Positions 1 to 7,393 of a stretch of DNA of 9,031 bases are shown piece by piece. The notes under the pieces are model-generated. The model was not told the DNA's origin. It ran no database searches and worked only from the letters and a program-made list of their open reading frames with translations. Source of the DNA: Prevotellaceae bacterium (GTDB taxonomy: Bacteria; Bacteroidota; Bacteroidia; Bacteroidales; UBA932); the NCBI GenBank assembly GCA_031259805.1, contig JAIRKX010000022.1, positions 1 through 9,031 of the forward strand, given 5' to 3'. The translations under genes were made by a program, and so were the position numbers. Each line of letters opens with the position of its first letter. Positions within the stretch are counted from its first letter, which is position 1.

Positions 1-1
1 C

Positions 2-1537
2 ATGAATACCGAAGAGCTGTTTAAGAAACTGATTGCCCATGCTAAGGAATATGGATTTATATTCCCGTCGAGCGAGATTTACGACGGGCTGAGCGCCGTG
101 TATGACTACGGGCAGATGGGCGTCGAGCTGAAAAATAATATCAAGAACTACTGGTGGCAGGCCATGGTGCGTCGACACGATAACATTGTCGGTATCGACA
201 GCGCCATTTTCATGCATCCGCGTATTTGGGAAGCGTCGGGGCATGTGGGTGCATTCAACGACCCGTTGATCGATAACCGCGACAGCAAAAAACGCTACCG
301 CGCCGACGTGTTGCTCGAAGAACATCTGGCGAAGATCGAAGAGAAAATCGAGAAGGACGTCGACAAAGGCCGTCGTAAGTTTGGCGACGCCTTCGACGAA
401 ACGCAATTTCGCGCTACTAATCCCAACGTGTTGCGTAATGCCGCCAAAGCCGCCGACATCCGGGCGAGGATGAATGCCGCACTCGCGGCTAACGACCTCG
501 ACGCCCTGAAACAACTGATTGTCGACTGCGAAATCGTATGCCCCGTGTCGGGCAGCCGTAACTGGACGGACGTGCGCCAGTTCAACCTTATGTTCAGCAC
601 GCAACTGGGCAGCGTCAGCGACGAGGCGGGCGTCGTATACCTGCGTCCCGAGACGGCGCAGGGTATTTTCGTCAATTTCTTGAACGTGCAAAAGACCGGA
701 CGGATGAAAATCCCATTCGGCATCGCGCAAATCGGGAAGGCCTTCCGCAATGAGATTGTGGCGCGGCAATTCATTTTCCGCATGCGTGAGTTCGAACAGA
801 TGGAAATGCAGTTCTTCGTACGCCCGGGCGACGAGCTGAAATGGTTTGAGTACTGGAAGGACGAACGGATGCGCTGGCACCAGTCCATCGGGTTAGGCAA
901 TGAGAAATACCGCTTCCATACGCACGAAAAACTGGCGCACTACGCCAATGCCGCCGCCGATATTGAATTTGAATTTCCGTTTGGTTTCAAAGAACTCGAG
1001 GGCATCCACTCGCGTACCGATTTCGATTTGCGGCGTCATCAGGAATTTTCGGGGCGGAAGCAGCAGTACTTTGACCCCGAAACCAACGAAAGCTATATCC
1101 CCTACGTCGTGGAAACGTCAATCGGGCTTGACCGCACGTTCCTCGCCGTACTGTCGACGGCCTATTGCGAAGAGCCGTTAGAGAACGGCGAAGAACGGGT
1201 CGTATTGCGCATTCCGCCGGTGCTGGCGCCGGTCAAATTAGCCGTGCTGCCGTTAGTGAAAAAAGACGGCCTGTCCGAAAAAGCACGTGTAATCATGCAG
1301 TCCCTGCGCGACAACTTCCCCTGCCAGTATGACGAAAAAGACAGCATCGGCAAACGCTACCGCCGGCAGGACGCCATCGGAACGCCCTTCTGCATCACCA
1401 TCGACCATCAAACATTAGACGACGATACCGTAACCATCCGCTACCGCGATACCATGCAACAGGACCGGGTGGCCGTCGACAGTATCCAAAATCAAATAGC
1501 AACTATCCAGTATCCAAAATCACTATGGAAGAATTAA
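2..1537 (+). CDS. glyS: glycyl-tRNA synthetase, single-chain (alpha2) type
   Basis: Charges tRNA-Gly with glycine in the cytosol, using ATP. The 511-aa product is the eukaryote-like homodimeric GlyRS used by Bacteroidota, not the bacterial alpha2-beta2 form. The N-terminal catalytic core contains FPSSEIYDG (about 21-29) and YDYGQMGVELKNN. Class II motif 2 is seen as KAFRNEI (246-252) followed by MREFEQMEMQFF. Motif 3 is SIGLDR (373-378). The C-terminal anticodon-binding domain (about 405-500) includes LAPVKLAVLPLVKKDG, YDEKDSIGKRYRRQDAIGTP and the DTMQQDRVAV stretch. The ATG at base 2 matches the usual N-terminus of Bacteroides GlyRS, so the gene looks complete, but any upstream promoter is outside the window. 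The tail after about residue 495 (IATIQYPKSLWKN) differs from the form I associate with Bacteroides and lies over a 15-nt direct repeat. The stop lies inside the next gene. Confidence 0.97.
   Translation: MNTEELFKKLIAHAKEYGFIFPSSEIYDGLSAVYDYGQMGVELKNNIKNYWWQAMVRRHDNIVGIDSAIFMHPRIWEASGHVGAFNDPLIDNRDSKKRYRADVLLEEHLAKIEEKIEKDVDKGRRKFGDAFDETQFRATNPNVLRNAAKAADIRARMNAALAANDLDALKQLIVDCEIVCPVSGSRNWTDVRQFNLMFSTQLGSVSDEAGVVYLRPETAQGIFVNFLNVQKTGRMKIPFGIAQIGKAFRNEIVARQFIFRMREFEQMEMQFFVRPGDELKWFEYWKDERMRWHQSIGLGNEKYRFHTHEKLAHYANAAADIEFEFPFGFKELEGIHSRTDFDLRRHQEFSGRKQQYFDPETNESYIPYVVETSIGLDRTFLAVLSTAYCEEPLENGEERVVLRIPPVLAPVKLAVLPLVKKDGLSEKARVIMQSLRDNFPCQYDEKDSIGKRYRRQDAIGTPFCITIDHQTLDDDTVTIRYRDTMQQDRVAVDSIQNQIATIQYPKSLWKN
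1480..1522 (+). repeat. 15-nt direct repeat at the 3' end of glyS
   Basis: The sequence cagtatccaaaatca occurs exactly at 1480-1494 and 1508-1522, a 28-nt offset. Because 28 is not a multiple of 3, the two copies are read in different frames: SIQNQ in the first, QYPKS in the second. The second copy ends two bases before the start codon of the next gene. Confidence 0.85.
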
Positions 1538-2067
1538 CCGTTGGCACAAGAGTCCAGCACGAACGTTACGGCGCCGGGTATGTCCTGACGACAGCATTGA
1601 CTAACTACGAAATTATATTTGAGCGCGGCGGCAAGATGTCGCTGCTGAAATCGACCGCCATGAACGAGATGGAAGTCGTCGACGCCCCCAAGTCCGACGA
1701 CGATACCCCGAAACTCACGTGGGACGAAGTCGAAAGCGCGCTCACGCTCATCTTAGACCGCTACAACGGGCTGGAACACGATGTCGAATTAGGCGACCGA
1801 TGGAAAGGCGGCACACTGACGCTCGTTCCGGCCAACGACGCCTTGCCGAAAGAAATACCGATCGAAGTATTTTTCCATAAAATCATCATGCTGCGCGACC
1901 GCCTCCGCGTGCTCGAACAAAATATCAACAGCCATAAAGTACTCTCCGACGAGGACAAAATCGGCCTGCAACAATATATCTCGCGCATCTACGGTAGCCT
2001 CACAACCTTCAATGTATTATTTAAAGATAAACGCGACCATTTTGTGGGAACGGGAGGCGGCCATTGA
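1525..2067 (+). CDS. conserved hypothetical protein with Tudor/SH3-like N-terminus
   Basis: A 180-aa soluble protein with no signal peptide or membrane segment; I do not know its function. Residues 5-45 (VGTRVQHERYGAGYV, then YEIIFERGGKMSLL) look like the small beta-barrel found at the C-terminus of PcrA/UvrD helicases and in other bacterial 'VGxxVxHxxFGxG' modules, which often contact protein or nucleic acid. Residues about 60-170 appear mainly helical, with GDRWKGGTLTLVP, EIPIEVFFHKIIMLRDRLRVLEQNIN and LQQYISRIYGSLTTFNVLF. The regular hydrophobic spacing of the middle block suggests a coiled or bundled helix. The ATG overlaps the end of glyS by 13 nt in another frame, so the two are probably co-transcribed and perhaps translationally coupled. 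The product ends in a short flexible GTGGGH. Role in translation or RNA metabolism is only a guess from the neighbour. Confidence 0.85.
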   Translation: MEELTVGTRVQHERYGAGYVLTTALTNYEIIFERGGKMSLLKSTAMNEMEVVDAPKSDDDTPKLTWDEVESALTLILDRYNGLEHDVELGDRWKGGTLTLVPANDALPKEIPIEVFFHKIIMLRDRLRVLEQNINSHKVLSDEDKIGLQQYISRIYGSLTTFNVLFKDKRDHFVGTGGGH

Positions 2068-2107
2068 ATATTGACCGAATGGAACGCTGTAATTAATTGT
2101 ACATCAA

Positions 2108-2125
2108 AAAAAGCGAAGTCGCTTC
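2108..2125 (-). terminator. weak minus-strand terminator-like hairpin
   Basis: On the minus strand cgaag-cga-cttcg is followed after one C by a run of T (the a-run at about 2106-2112 on plus). The stem is only 5 bp. It would stop transcription arriving from the lyase side. Confidence 0.25.
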
Positions 2126-2142
2126 GGCGTTCGAGAGGAAGC

Positions 2143-2168
2143 AAGGTGCAAAAGGCATGCACTTTTTT
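2143..2168 (+). terminator. probable Rho-independent terminator of the glyS operon
   Basis: Arms aaggtgca (2143-2150) and tgcacttt (2158-2165) pair over 8 bp, including one G-T pair, around a 7-nt loop. A run of six T (2163-2168) starts within the 3' arm. It lies 75 nt after the stop of the 180-aa gene and on the correct strand. Confidence 0.6.
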
Positions 2169-2249
2169 CAACTATCCAACTACTTTCTGCCTGAAGGGGC
2201 AGGGCTGACGCATCTAAAATATATGTGATGATGTGGCGATTCATTGCTC

Positions 2250-2356
2250 CGTCATTGCGAGGAGATTCCTCGCTACGCTCGGGGCAGGCTCCGCGACGAA
2301 GCGCGTCATTGCGAGGACGAAGCCCGAAGCAATCCGGTGGATTTCCGGATTGCTTC
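2250..2356. repeat. REP/MITE-like palindromic intergenic element
   Basis: Two copies of cgtcattgcgagga lie at 2250-2263 and 2304-2317. The first leads into a 6-bp hairpin gcgagg-agatt-cctcgc (2257-2273). The second is followed by a perfect 12-bp inverted repeat, gaagcaatccgg (2326-2337) and ccggattgcttc (2345-2356), with a 7-nt loop. The motifs 'gtcattgcgagg' and 'gaagcaatcc' are familiar to me from dispersed palindromic repeats in many unrelated bacterial genomes, often mis-annotated as short proteins. No transposase is present, so any movement would need one supplied from elsewhere. Confidence 0.75.
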
Positions 2357-2364
2357 ACCCTTCC

Positions 2365-2392
2365 TATGCGTTATGCGTTATGCGTTATGCGT
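2365..2392. repeat. four tandem copies of heptamer tatgcgt
   Basis: Four exact 7-nt units run without interruption directly after the palindromic element. A 7-nt unit is not a codon multiple, and no gene covers it. This is a typical short-sequence repeat prone to copy-number change. Confidence 0.9.
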
Positions 2393-2470
2393 TCTCCTGC
2401 GGGGCACAATAGCAATAGAAAAAGAACGGCGTACGCGACACGTCGACAGGCGTTTGCCCGGACACCGAAA

Positions 2471-2567
2471 ATTCGTTGGGCGAATACTCTAGTATTCGTT
2501 GGACGAATACTAGAGTATTCGTTGGGCGAATACTAGAGTATTCGTTGGACGAATACTAGAGTATTCG
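2471..2567. repeat. 23-bp-period array of near-palindromic 18-mers
   Basis: Four modules, each 18 bp, lie at 2481-2498, 2504-2521, 2527-2544 and 2550-2567, separated by 5-nt spacers (ttgga, ttggg, ttgga). Modules 2-4 are identical, cgaatactagagtattcg: 8-bp inverted arms around AG. Module 1 has CT in the middle, so it is the exact reverse complement of the others. Modules 1 and 2 therefore form a perfect 18-bp inverted repeat with a 5-nt loop. A half module plus spacer ttggg precedes them (2471-2480), and a decayed cgaaaattcg precedes that. The spacers are constant, so it is not a CRISPR array. Candidate roles are an array of dimeric protein-binding sites, a transcription stop, or a mobile-element remnant. 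Confidence 0.9.
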
Positions 2568-2586
2568 TCCGACCCGATAAAAACGA

Positions 2587-2614
2587 AGAGTTGGAGGTTG
2601 AAAGTGGAGAGTTA
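2587..2614. repeat. degenerate heptamer repeat (agagttg type)
   Basis: Four consecutive 7-mers, agagttg, gaggttg, aaagtgg and agagtta, belong to the same degenerate family as the longer tract at 8946-9014. No gene overlaps. Confidence 0.6.
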
Positions 2615-2620
2615 TTATTG

Positions 2621-2640
2621 CCGTCGGCTTTAGCCGACGG
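2621..2640. repeat. strong 8-bp hairpin ccgtcggc-ttta-gccgacgg
   Basis: A perfect GC-rich stem with a 4-nt loop, about 105 nt past the stop of the minus-strand lyase. No T-run follows on either strand, so it is not a standard terminator, though it could impede transcription or protect a 3' end. The stretch from here to 2746 has no gene or other clear signal apart from the hairpin at 2730-2745. Confidence 0.7.
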
Positions 2641-2729
2641 ACGTCGACAATTTGAAATGCACCCGCCTGAAGGGTCATTGTTTTTGATTGATGCGCTTTT
2701 CAGGATGGCCGTAAGGCGTAAATAGCCTT

Positions 2730-2745
2730 GCCTCCGCATGGAGGC
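2730..2745 (-). terminator. possible 3' hairpin of the lyase gene
   Basis: Six GC-rich pairs, gcctcc and ggaggc around a 4-nt loop, begin one base after the stop codon of the minus-strand lyase gene. There is no T-run after it, so termination is uncertain. Confidence 0.35.
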
Positions 2746-2746
2746 C

Positions 2747-4213
2747 TCACCTGCTGTCGCCGAAGTCGGCTTTGAATTGGGCGATCAGTTGCTCGGGCCA
2801 GTCCGATACGGGCGCTAAGCCGCCCATGAAGAATCGCAATACCGGCGGCTCGTATACGAACTTTAATCCGCCTATCCGCCGGCGGTTTTCGTAGAGCCAC
2901 ACCAGCCGGTCTTCCACGTATTTGATTTGCGATAGCGTGAATACCCGTCGGGGTATGGCCAGTCGCAACAGTTCCATGTCGGCATAGGTTTCGTTCCCGT
3001 CCTCGTCGCGCTGGTTCGATATCGACCCGCGTTCCATGCCGCGCACGCCGGAGATGAGGTAGAATGCTGCCGCCAGCGCCCCTGCCGGATATTGTGTTTG
3101 CGGGATATGTGCGCACATGCTCATCGCATCCACATGCGCTCCGAGCACGCCCGGCGGCGTAACCATCGGCACGCCTTTAGCCGTAAGCGCATGGACTAAG
3201 TAGGCGATGAACTGCGGACTCTGGCAAATCATCGTTTCGTCGAGCGTTTCGTACAGCCCGACGGCCATCGCCTCAATCTCACGCACCGAGATGCCGCCAT
3301 AAGTCAAAAAGCCCTCGAAGAGGGGGATCAACGCTTCCAGTTCGCGGTATATCGTCAGGTCGTTCGTGCAGATGCCGCCACCGCGCGACGAGCTTAGTTT
3401 GCGCGCCGAGAAATAAACGATATCCGCCAGTCCGGTTATCTCTGCAATGACTTCGGCCATCGTAGCATGGGCAAATGCCGGTTCGCGTTGCAGGATGAGC
3501 CATGCGTTTTCGCCGAGTAAACTGGCGTCCAAAACAACCCGCAGCCCGTACCGGTCGGCTATTTGCCGCACGTCCCGCAGGTTTTGCAGCGAGAATGGTT
3601 GCCCGCCTATCAGGTTGGTCGAAGCCTCCATGCGGATGAACGGGATGTTGTCGCGGCCGTGCGCCCGGATCACTGCCTCGAGTTTTTCCACCTGCATATT
3701 GCCTTTAAACGGATGCGACGACGCGATATTGTATGCTTCGTCGTACAGCAGTTCTACGATGCGACCGCCGTATTGCGTGATGTGCGCCAGCGCGGTGGTA
3801 AAATGATAATTCATCGGAATCAGGTCGCCTTTTTTCTTAATGTAGGCTTTGGCCAGCACGTTCTCGGCCGCTCGTCCCTGATGAACAGGCAGGAAATACT
3901 TTTTCTTCAACACCTCTTCGGCCGCCCGCTGCAAGCGGAAGAAACTCTGTGAACCGGCGTAGGCGTCGTCGGCGTGCATCATGGCCGAAAGCTGCATGTC
4001 GCTCATGGCGTTGGTGCCGCTATCGGTCAACATGTCGAGGAACACGTCCTGCGTCGTTAGCCTGAAGGTGTTAAACCCGCCTTCGTGCAAAGCCTCCAAG
4101 CGCCGTTCAATAGGCGGCAGGTGTAGTTTTTGTACGACCCGTACTTTGTGCATTTCTAAGGGAATGTTCTCCCCACTGTGAAATCTGATCTTTACAGCAT
4201 TATCTTTGCTCAT
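2747..4213 (-). CDS. PLP-dependent beta-eliminating lyase (tryptophanase / tyrosine phenol-lyase family)
   Basis: A cytosolic fold-type I PLP enzyme, 488 aa; C. freundii tyrosine phenol-lyase (TPL) is 456. These enzymes split tryptophan or tyrosine into indole or phenol plus pyruvate and ammonia. Visible family features: TDSGTNAMSD (63-72), Tyr85 in AYAGS, the phosphate loop HQGRAAEN (111-118), Phe138-Thr139, Asn200 in TNLIGGQP, Asp229, the Schiff-base Lys272 in SARK, and Arg417 in RLAIPRR for the substrate carboxylate. MERG (393-396) keeps the arginine equivalent to TPL Arg381, which tryptophanase replaces with a hydrophobic residue, favouring a phenol-type substrate. Oddities: the arginine of DATR/DSAR, which contacts PLP in known members, is Leu232 (DASLL); the second G of QGRG is Ala; and SSSRGGG follows the lysine. 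About 20 extra residues precede the homologous region. Substrate is therefore uncertain. It is a single gene with its own promoter box. Confidence 0.88.
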   Translation of the reverse strand: MSKDNAVKIRFHSGENIPLEMHKVRVVQKLHLPPIERRLEALHEGGFNTFRLTTQDVFLDMLTDSGTNAMSDMQLSAMMHADDAYAGSQSFFRLQRAAEEVLKKKYFLPVHQGRAAENVLAKAYIKKKGDLIPMNYHFTTALAHITQYGGRIVELLYDEAYNIASSHPFKGNMQVEKLEAVIRAHGRDNIPFIRMEASTNLIGGQPFSLQNLRDVRQIADRYGLRVVLDASLLGENAWLILQREPAFAHATMAEVIAEITGLADIVYFSARKLSSSRGGGICTNDLTIYRELEALIPLFEGFLTYGGISVREIEAMAVGLYETLDETMICQSPQFIAYLVHALTAKGVPMVTPPGVLGAHVDAMSMCAHIPQTQYPAGALAAAFYLISGVRGMERGSISNQRDEDGNETYADMELLRLAIPRRVFTLSQIKYVEDRLVWLYENRRRIGGLKFVYEPPVLRFFMGGLAPVSDWPEQLIAQFKADFGDSR

Positions 4214-4243
4214 CCTGTTTTCTGTTCATTTAAAAAAAGGGTA

Positions 4244-4251
4244 CAAAGGTA
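4244..4251 (-). promoter_or_regulatory. Bacteroidota -7 box (TACCTTTG) for the lyase gene
   Basis: On the minus strand TACCTTTG fits TAnnTTTG, 30 nt before the lyase ATG. No clear TTTG is seen at the expected -33 position; instead a small inverted repeat, agcca-cagt-tggct (4273-4286), lies there. That repeat might be an operator or the end of the pump transcript. The start codon has no Shine-Dalgarno sequence but an A-rich leader, usual in this phylum. Confidence 0.65.
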
Positions 4252-4331
4252 TGAAAATAATAATTTCTTTTCAGCCACAGTTGGCTTCTTAAGACATATT
4301 TAATATAGCGGAATAGCTGCGCAGGCACGCT

Positions 4332-7300
4332 TTACGCCTTATGTCTTACACTTTTTTCCGAAGACAGGTAGGTATAGATCGACGGGATGATGTATAACGA
4401 GAAGAAAGTGGCGCACACCATTCCGCCGACGACGGCAATACCCATCGCTATGCGGCTTTCGGCGCCTGCACCTGTGGCGGTGGCTAAGGGCAGGATGCCA
4501 AGGATGGTGCACAAACTGGTCATTAATATCGGGCGGAAGCGCGATACCGACGCTTCGCGGATCGCCTCGCCCATCGAAAGTCCGGCAGCCTTGCGCTGAT
4601 TGGCAAACTCGACGATCAGGATACCGTTTTTCGTTACCAGCCCAATGAGCATGATGATACCGATCTGGCTAAAAATGTTCATCGTCTGTCCCCACAGGTA
4701 GATGCTCAGGAGCGCCCCGATGAGAGCCAGCGGCACGGTAAACATAATGGTGAGCGGATCGCGGAAACTCTCAAACTGCGCCGCCAGCACAAGGTAAATC
4801 AGCAACAGGGCGAGAATAAACGCAAATATCAAACTCGAGGTGCTTTCGACGAAGTCTTTCGAGTCGCCGGAAAGCGTGGTATTGTAGTCGGTATTCAGGA
4901 CGAGGCCGGCGATGCGATCCATCTCTTCGATCCCCTGCCCTAACGTATACCCTTTCTCAAGGCTGGCCGACACGGTGGCCGACACAAAGCGATTGTAACG
5001 GTATAGTTGCGGCGGCGTGCTGCTTTCGCGAATAGTAACTAAATTGTCTAACTGAATCAACTCGCCCGCGTTGTTGCGTACGTAAATCGTCGTCAGATCC
5101 GACGGCTTACTGCGGTGGCGACGGTCAAATTCGCTCAGAATTTGGTATTGTTTGCCGTCTAAAATATAGTAGCCGATGCGCTGTTCGCTCATGGTCAACT
5201 GCAGGGTCTGCGCTATATTCTGGATGTCGAGCCCGAGCAGCGCCACCTTTTCCCTGTTGATGGATACGGTAACTTCGGGCTTGGTAAATTTCAGGTTGAC
5301 ATCGCTGGCCGAGAACACGCGGCTTTCACTCACCGCCGTCATGAATGTCGGTAGAATCATTTTCAGTGCGTCCAAGTTCTTCGCCTGAATGACATACTGC
5401 ACCGGCATCCCGCCGCGCCGTCCGCCGAACGACTGCTGCTGCTGCACAAACGAACGCGCGCCGGTCAACTGCCGTACTTTAGGCATCAGCGACTCGGCGA
5501 TTTCCTGCTGCGAGCGGTCGCGCCGGTCGGCATCGACTAATTTGATGCGCCCCCACGACGAATTGACCGACCCCATACCGACGCCCGACATGATATTATC
5601 GCGTTCCCCCTCGGGGATTTCATCTTCTATCAGTGTGACCATTTCTTCGGAATAGCGCAGCATATAATCGTAGGTCGCACCCTCCTGCCCCGTCGAATTG
5701 ACCGTAATGTACGAACGGTCTTCGAGCGGCGCCATTTCCGAAGGAATTTCTTCCCACAGCCACCCGATAGCCACGCCAATAAGGACAATCACAATAATCG
5801 CCACATAGCGGCGGCGCAGAAATCCGTCGAGCGACTGACGATAAATCGAGGTCAGCCATTTGAAAAACGGTTCGGTAAACCGGTAAAACCAGTTGCCGCC
5901 CTCCTTGTGGCGTTTCAGCAATTTGGTCGACAGCATCGGCGTAAACGTCAACGCCACAAATGCCGAAATACATACCGACCCGGCAATCACCAAACTGAAC
6001 TCGCGGAATAAACGACCGGTAACGCCCTGCAAAAAAACAATCGGGAAAAACACCGCCACCAGCGAAATCGTCGTCGCAATGACCGCAAAGAAAATCTCCT
6101 TCGATCCCTTCAGCCCTGCCTCCAGTGGCGACATGCCCTCCTCGATTTTCGTATAAATATTCTCCATCACCACAATCGCGTCGTCCACCACCAGCCCGAT
6201 CGAGAGCACTACGGCAAACAGCGTAAGGATATTGATCGAGAACCCCGCAAGGTACATAATGAAAAAGACGCCGATCAGCGAAATCGGGATCGCCAGCGCG
6301 GGAATCAACGTCGTGCGCCAGCTTCGGAGAAACAGGAAGATGATGAGCACCACCAACGCAAACGCCTCGAAGATCGTATGCTGAACCTCGTTAAGCGATT
6401 GCCGGATGAATATCGTATTGTCGAATGAAATTTCGGTACGGATATCTTCGGGCAAATCCTTTTTCAGGTCTTCCAGCACAGCCTTCGCATGGTCGACAAT
6501 CTCAATATAGTTTGCGCCGGGTTGCGGAATCAGCACACAATTGACCGATGGAATATTGTTGACCTTCACAATCGACCGGATGTTCTCCGCCTCTATCTCC
6601 GCCTTACCGACGTCGCTGAAACGCACCACATGCTCGCGGTCTTCGTACACAATAAGATTATTAAATTCGTTGATATTCCGCAGCCGTCCCAGCGTACGGA
6701 CGGTCAGTTCCGTGTTGTTTCCCTCGATCCGTCCCGATGGCAATTCGATGTTTGACGCCGTTACCGCATCGCGCACATCCAGCGGCGTCAGTCCGTAGGC
6801 CGCCAACCGCTGCGGATCCATCCGCATCCGTATAGCCAGCTTGCGCGACCCCCACACCCCTACGCTGCTTACACCCGGCACAGTTTGCAGCCGTTCTTTA
6901 AATGTATTTTCGGCATACATGCTCAAATCGATCAACGAACGTTTGGCGCTGCTTAATGTGATCCCGAAAATCGGCTGAGAGTCGGCGTCGGCCTTTTCAA
7001 CCACCGGCGGATCGACATCCTTCGGCAACCGGCGCATCGCCCCCGACACTTTATCGCGTACATCGTTGGCGGCGGTTTCCATATCCACCTCCAGATTAAA
7101 CTCTACCGTGATGCGGCTTTGCCCGTCGCGGCTCACGCTGCCGATAGAGCGAATGCCCGGAATGCCGTTAATAGCCGACTCCAGCACTTCGGTAATTTGC
7201 GTTTCAATCACATCGGCATTCGCGCCCGGGAAGGTCGTCGTAACCGTTACGATCGGCTGGTCGACGCTCGGGTAATCGCGAATACCCAAATACGTAAACC

Positions 7301-7382
7301 CAATTGCGCCTAACAAAATCACAAGAATATTCAGCACTGTAGCCAGCACCGGACGATAAATGGTAGTGGACGAAAGAGACAT
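4332..7382 (-). CDS. RND multidrug efflux pump, inner-membrane permease (AcrB/MexB-type, HAE1)
   Basis: A proton-driven trimeric exporter of the inner membrane; 1016 aa, close to AcrB (1049). Layout: TM1 at about 10-32; a periplasmic porter loop to about 335; TM2-6 (about 336-484); TM7 (about 524-543); a second periplasmic loop; TM8-12 (about 850-1003). Proton-relay residues are in place: Asp400-Asp401 in GLVVDDAIVVMEN (TM4), Lys918 in GLVTKNG (TM10), and Arg948 with Thr955 in RFRPILMTS (TM11). YPSVDQPIVTVTTTFPGA and the glycine-rich FGGRRGGMPVQYVIQ (about 652-666) are typical of HAE1 pumps. No frameshift or lost motif is visible. Normally a membrane-fusion adaptor gene lies just upstream; here a 59-aa HicB-like gene takes that place 11 nt away, and neither adaptor nor TolC-like channel is in the window. 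Substrates cannot be read from sequence. Confidence 0.95.
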   Translation of the reverse strand: MSLSSTTIYRPVLATVLNILVILLGAIGFTYLGIRDYPSVDQPIVTVTTTFPGANADVIETQITEVLESAINGIPGIRSIGSVSRDGQSRITVEFNLEVDMETAANDVRDKVSGAMRRLPKDVDPPVVEKADADSQPIFGITLSSAKRSLIDLSMYAENTFKERLQTVPGVSSVGVWGSRKLAIRMRMDPQRLAAYGLTPLDVRDAVTASNIELPSGRIEGNNTELTVRTLGRLRNINEFNNLIVYEDREHVVRFSDVGKAEIEAENIRSIVKVNNIPSVNCVLIPQPGANYIEIVDHAKAVLEDLKKDLPEDIRTEISFDNTIFIRQSLNEVQHTIFEAFALVVLIIFLFLRSWRTTLIPALAIPISLIGVFFIMYLAGFSINILTLFAVVLSIGLVVDDAIVVMENIYTKIEEGMSPLEAGLKGSKEIFFAVIATTISLVAVFFPIVFLQGVTGRLFREFSLVIAGSVCISAFVALTFTPMLSTKLLKRHKEGGNWFYRFTEPFFKWLTSIYRQSLDGFLRRRYVAIIVIVLIGVAIGWLWEEIPSEMAPLEDRSYITVNSTGQEGATYDYMLRYSEEMVTLIEDEIPEGERDNIMSGVGMGSVNSSWGRIKLVDADRRDRSQQEIAESLMPKVRQLTGARSFVQQQQSFGGRRGGMPVQYVIQAKNLDALKMILPTFMTAVSESRVFSASDVNLKFTKPEVTVSINREKVALLGLDIQNIAQTLQLTMSEQRIGYYILDGKQYQILSEFDRRHRSKPSDLTTIYVRNNAGELIQLDNLVTIRESSTPPQLYRYNRFVSATVSASLEKGYTLGQGIEEMDRIAGLVLNTDYNTTLSGDSKDFVESTSSLIFAFILALLLIYLVLAAQFESFRDPLTIMFTVPLALIGALLSIYLWGQTMNIFSQIGIIMLIGLVTKNGILIVEFANQRKAAGLSMGEAIREASVSRFRPILMTSLCTILGILPLATATGAGAESRIAMGIAVVGGMVCATFFSLYIIPSIYTYLSSEKSVRHKA

Positions 7383-7393
7383 GGCGTTTTAAT

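Noticed and set aside
2225..2536. Short proteins read through the palindromic element and arrays on either strand
   Set aside because: They are translations of repeats, with no promoter, no domain and no conserved start. Such frames are a known source of false annotations.
2471..2567. CRISPR array or replication-origin iterons
   Set aside because: Spacers are 5 nt and constant, and no cas, replication-initiation or partition gene is near. Iteron-like binding sites stay possible but unsupported.
2700..3116. 138-aa minus-strand frame overlapping the lyase 3' end
   Set aside because: It lies in another frame of a clearly conserved enzyme and has an arginine-rich composition typical of shadow frames.
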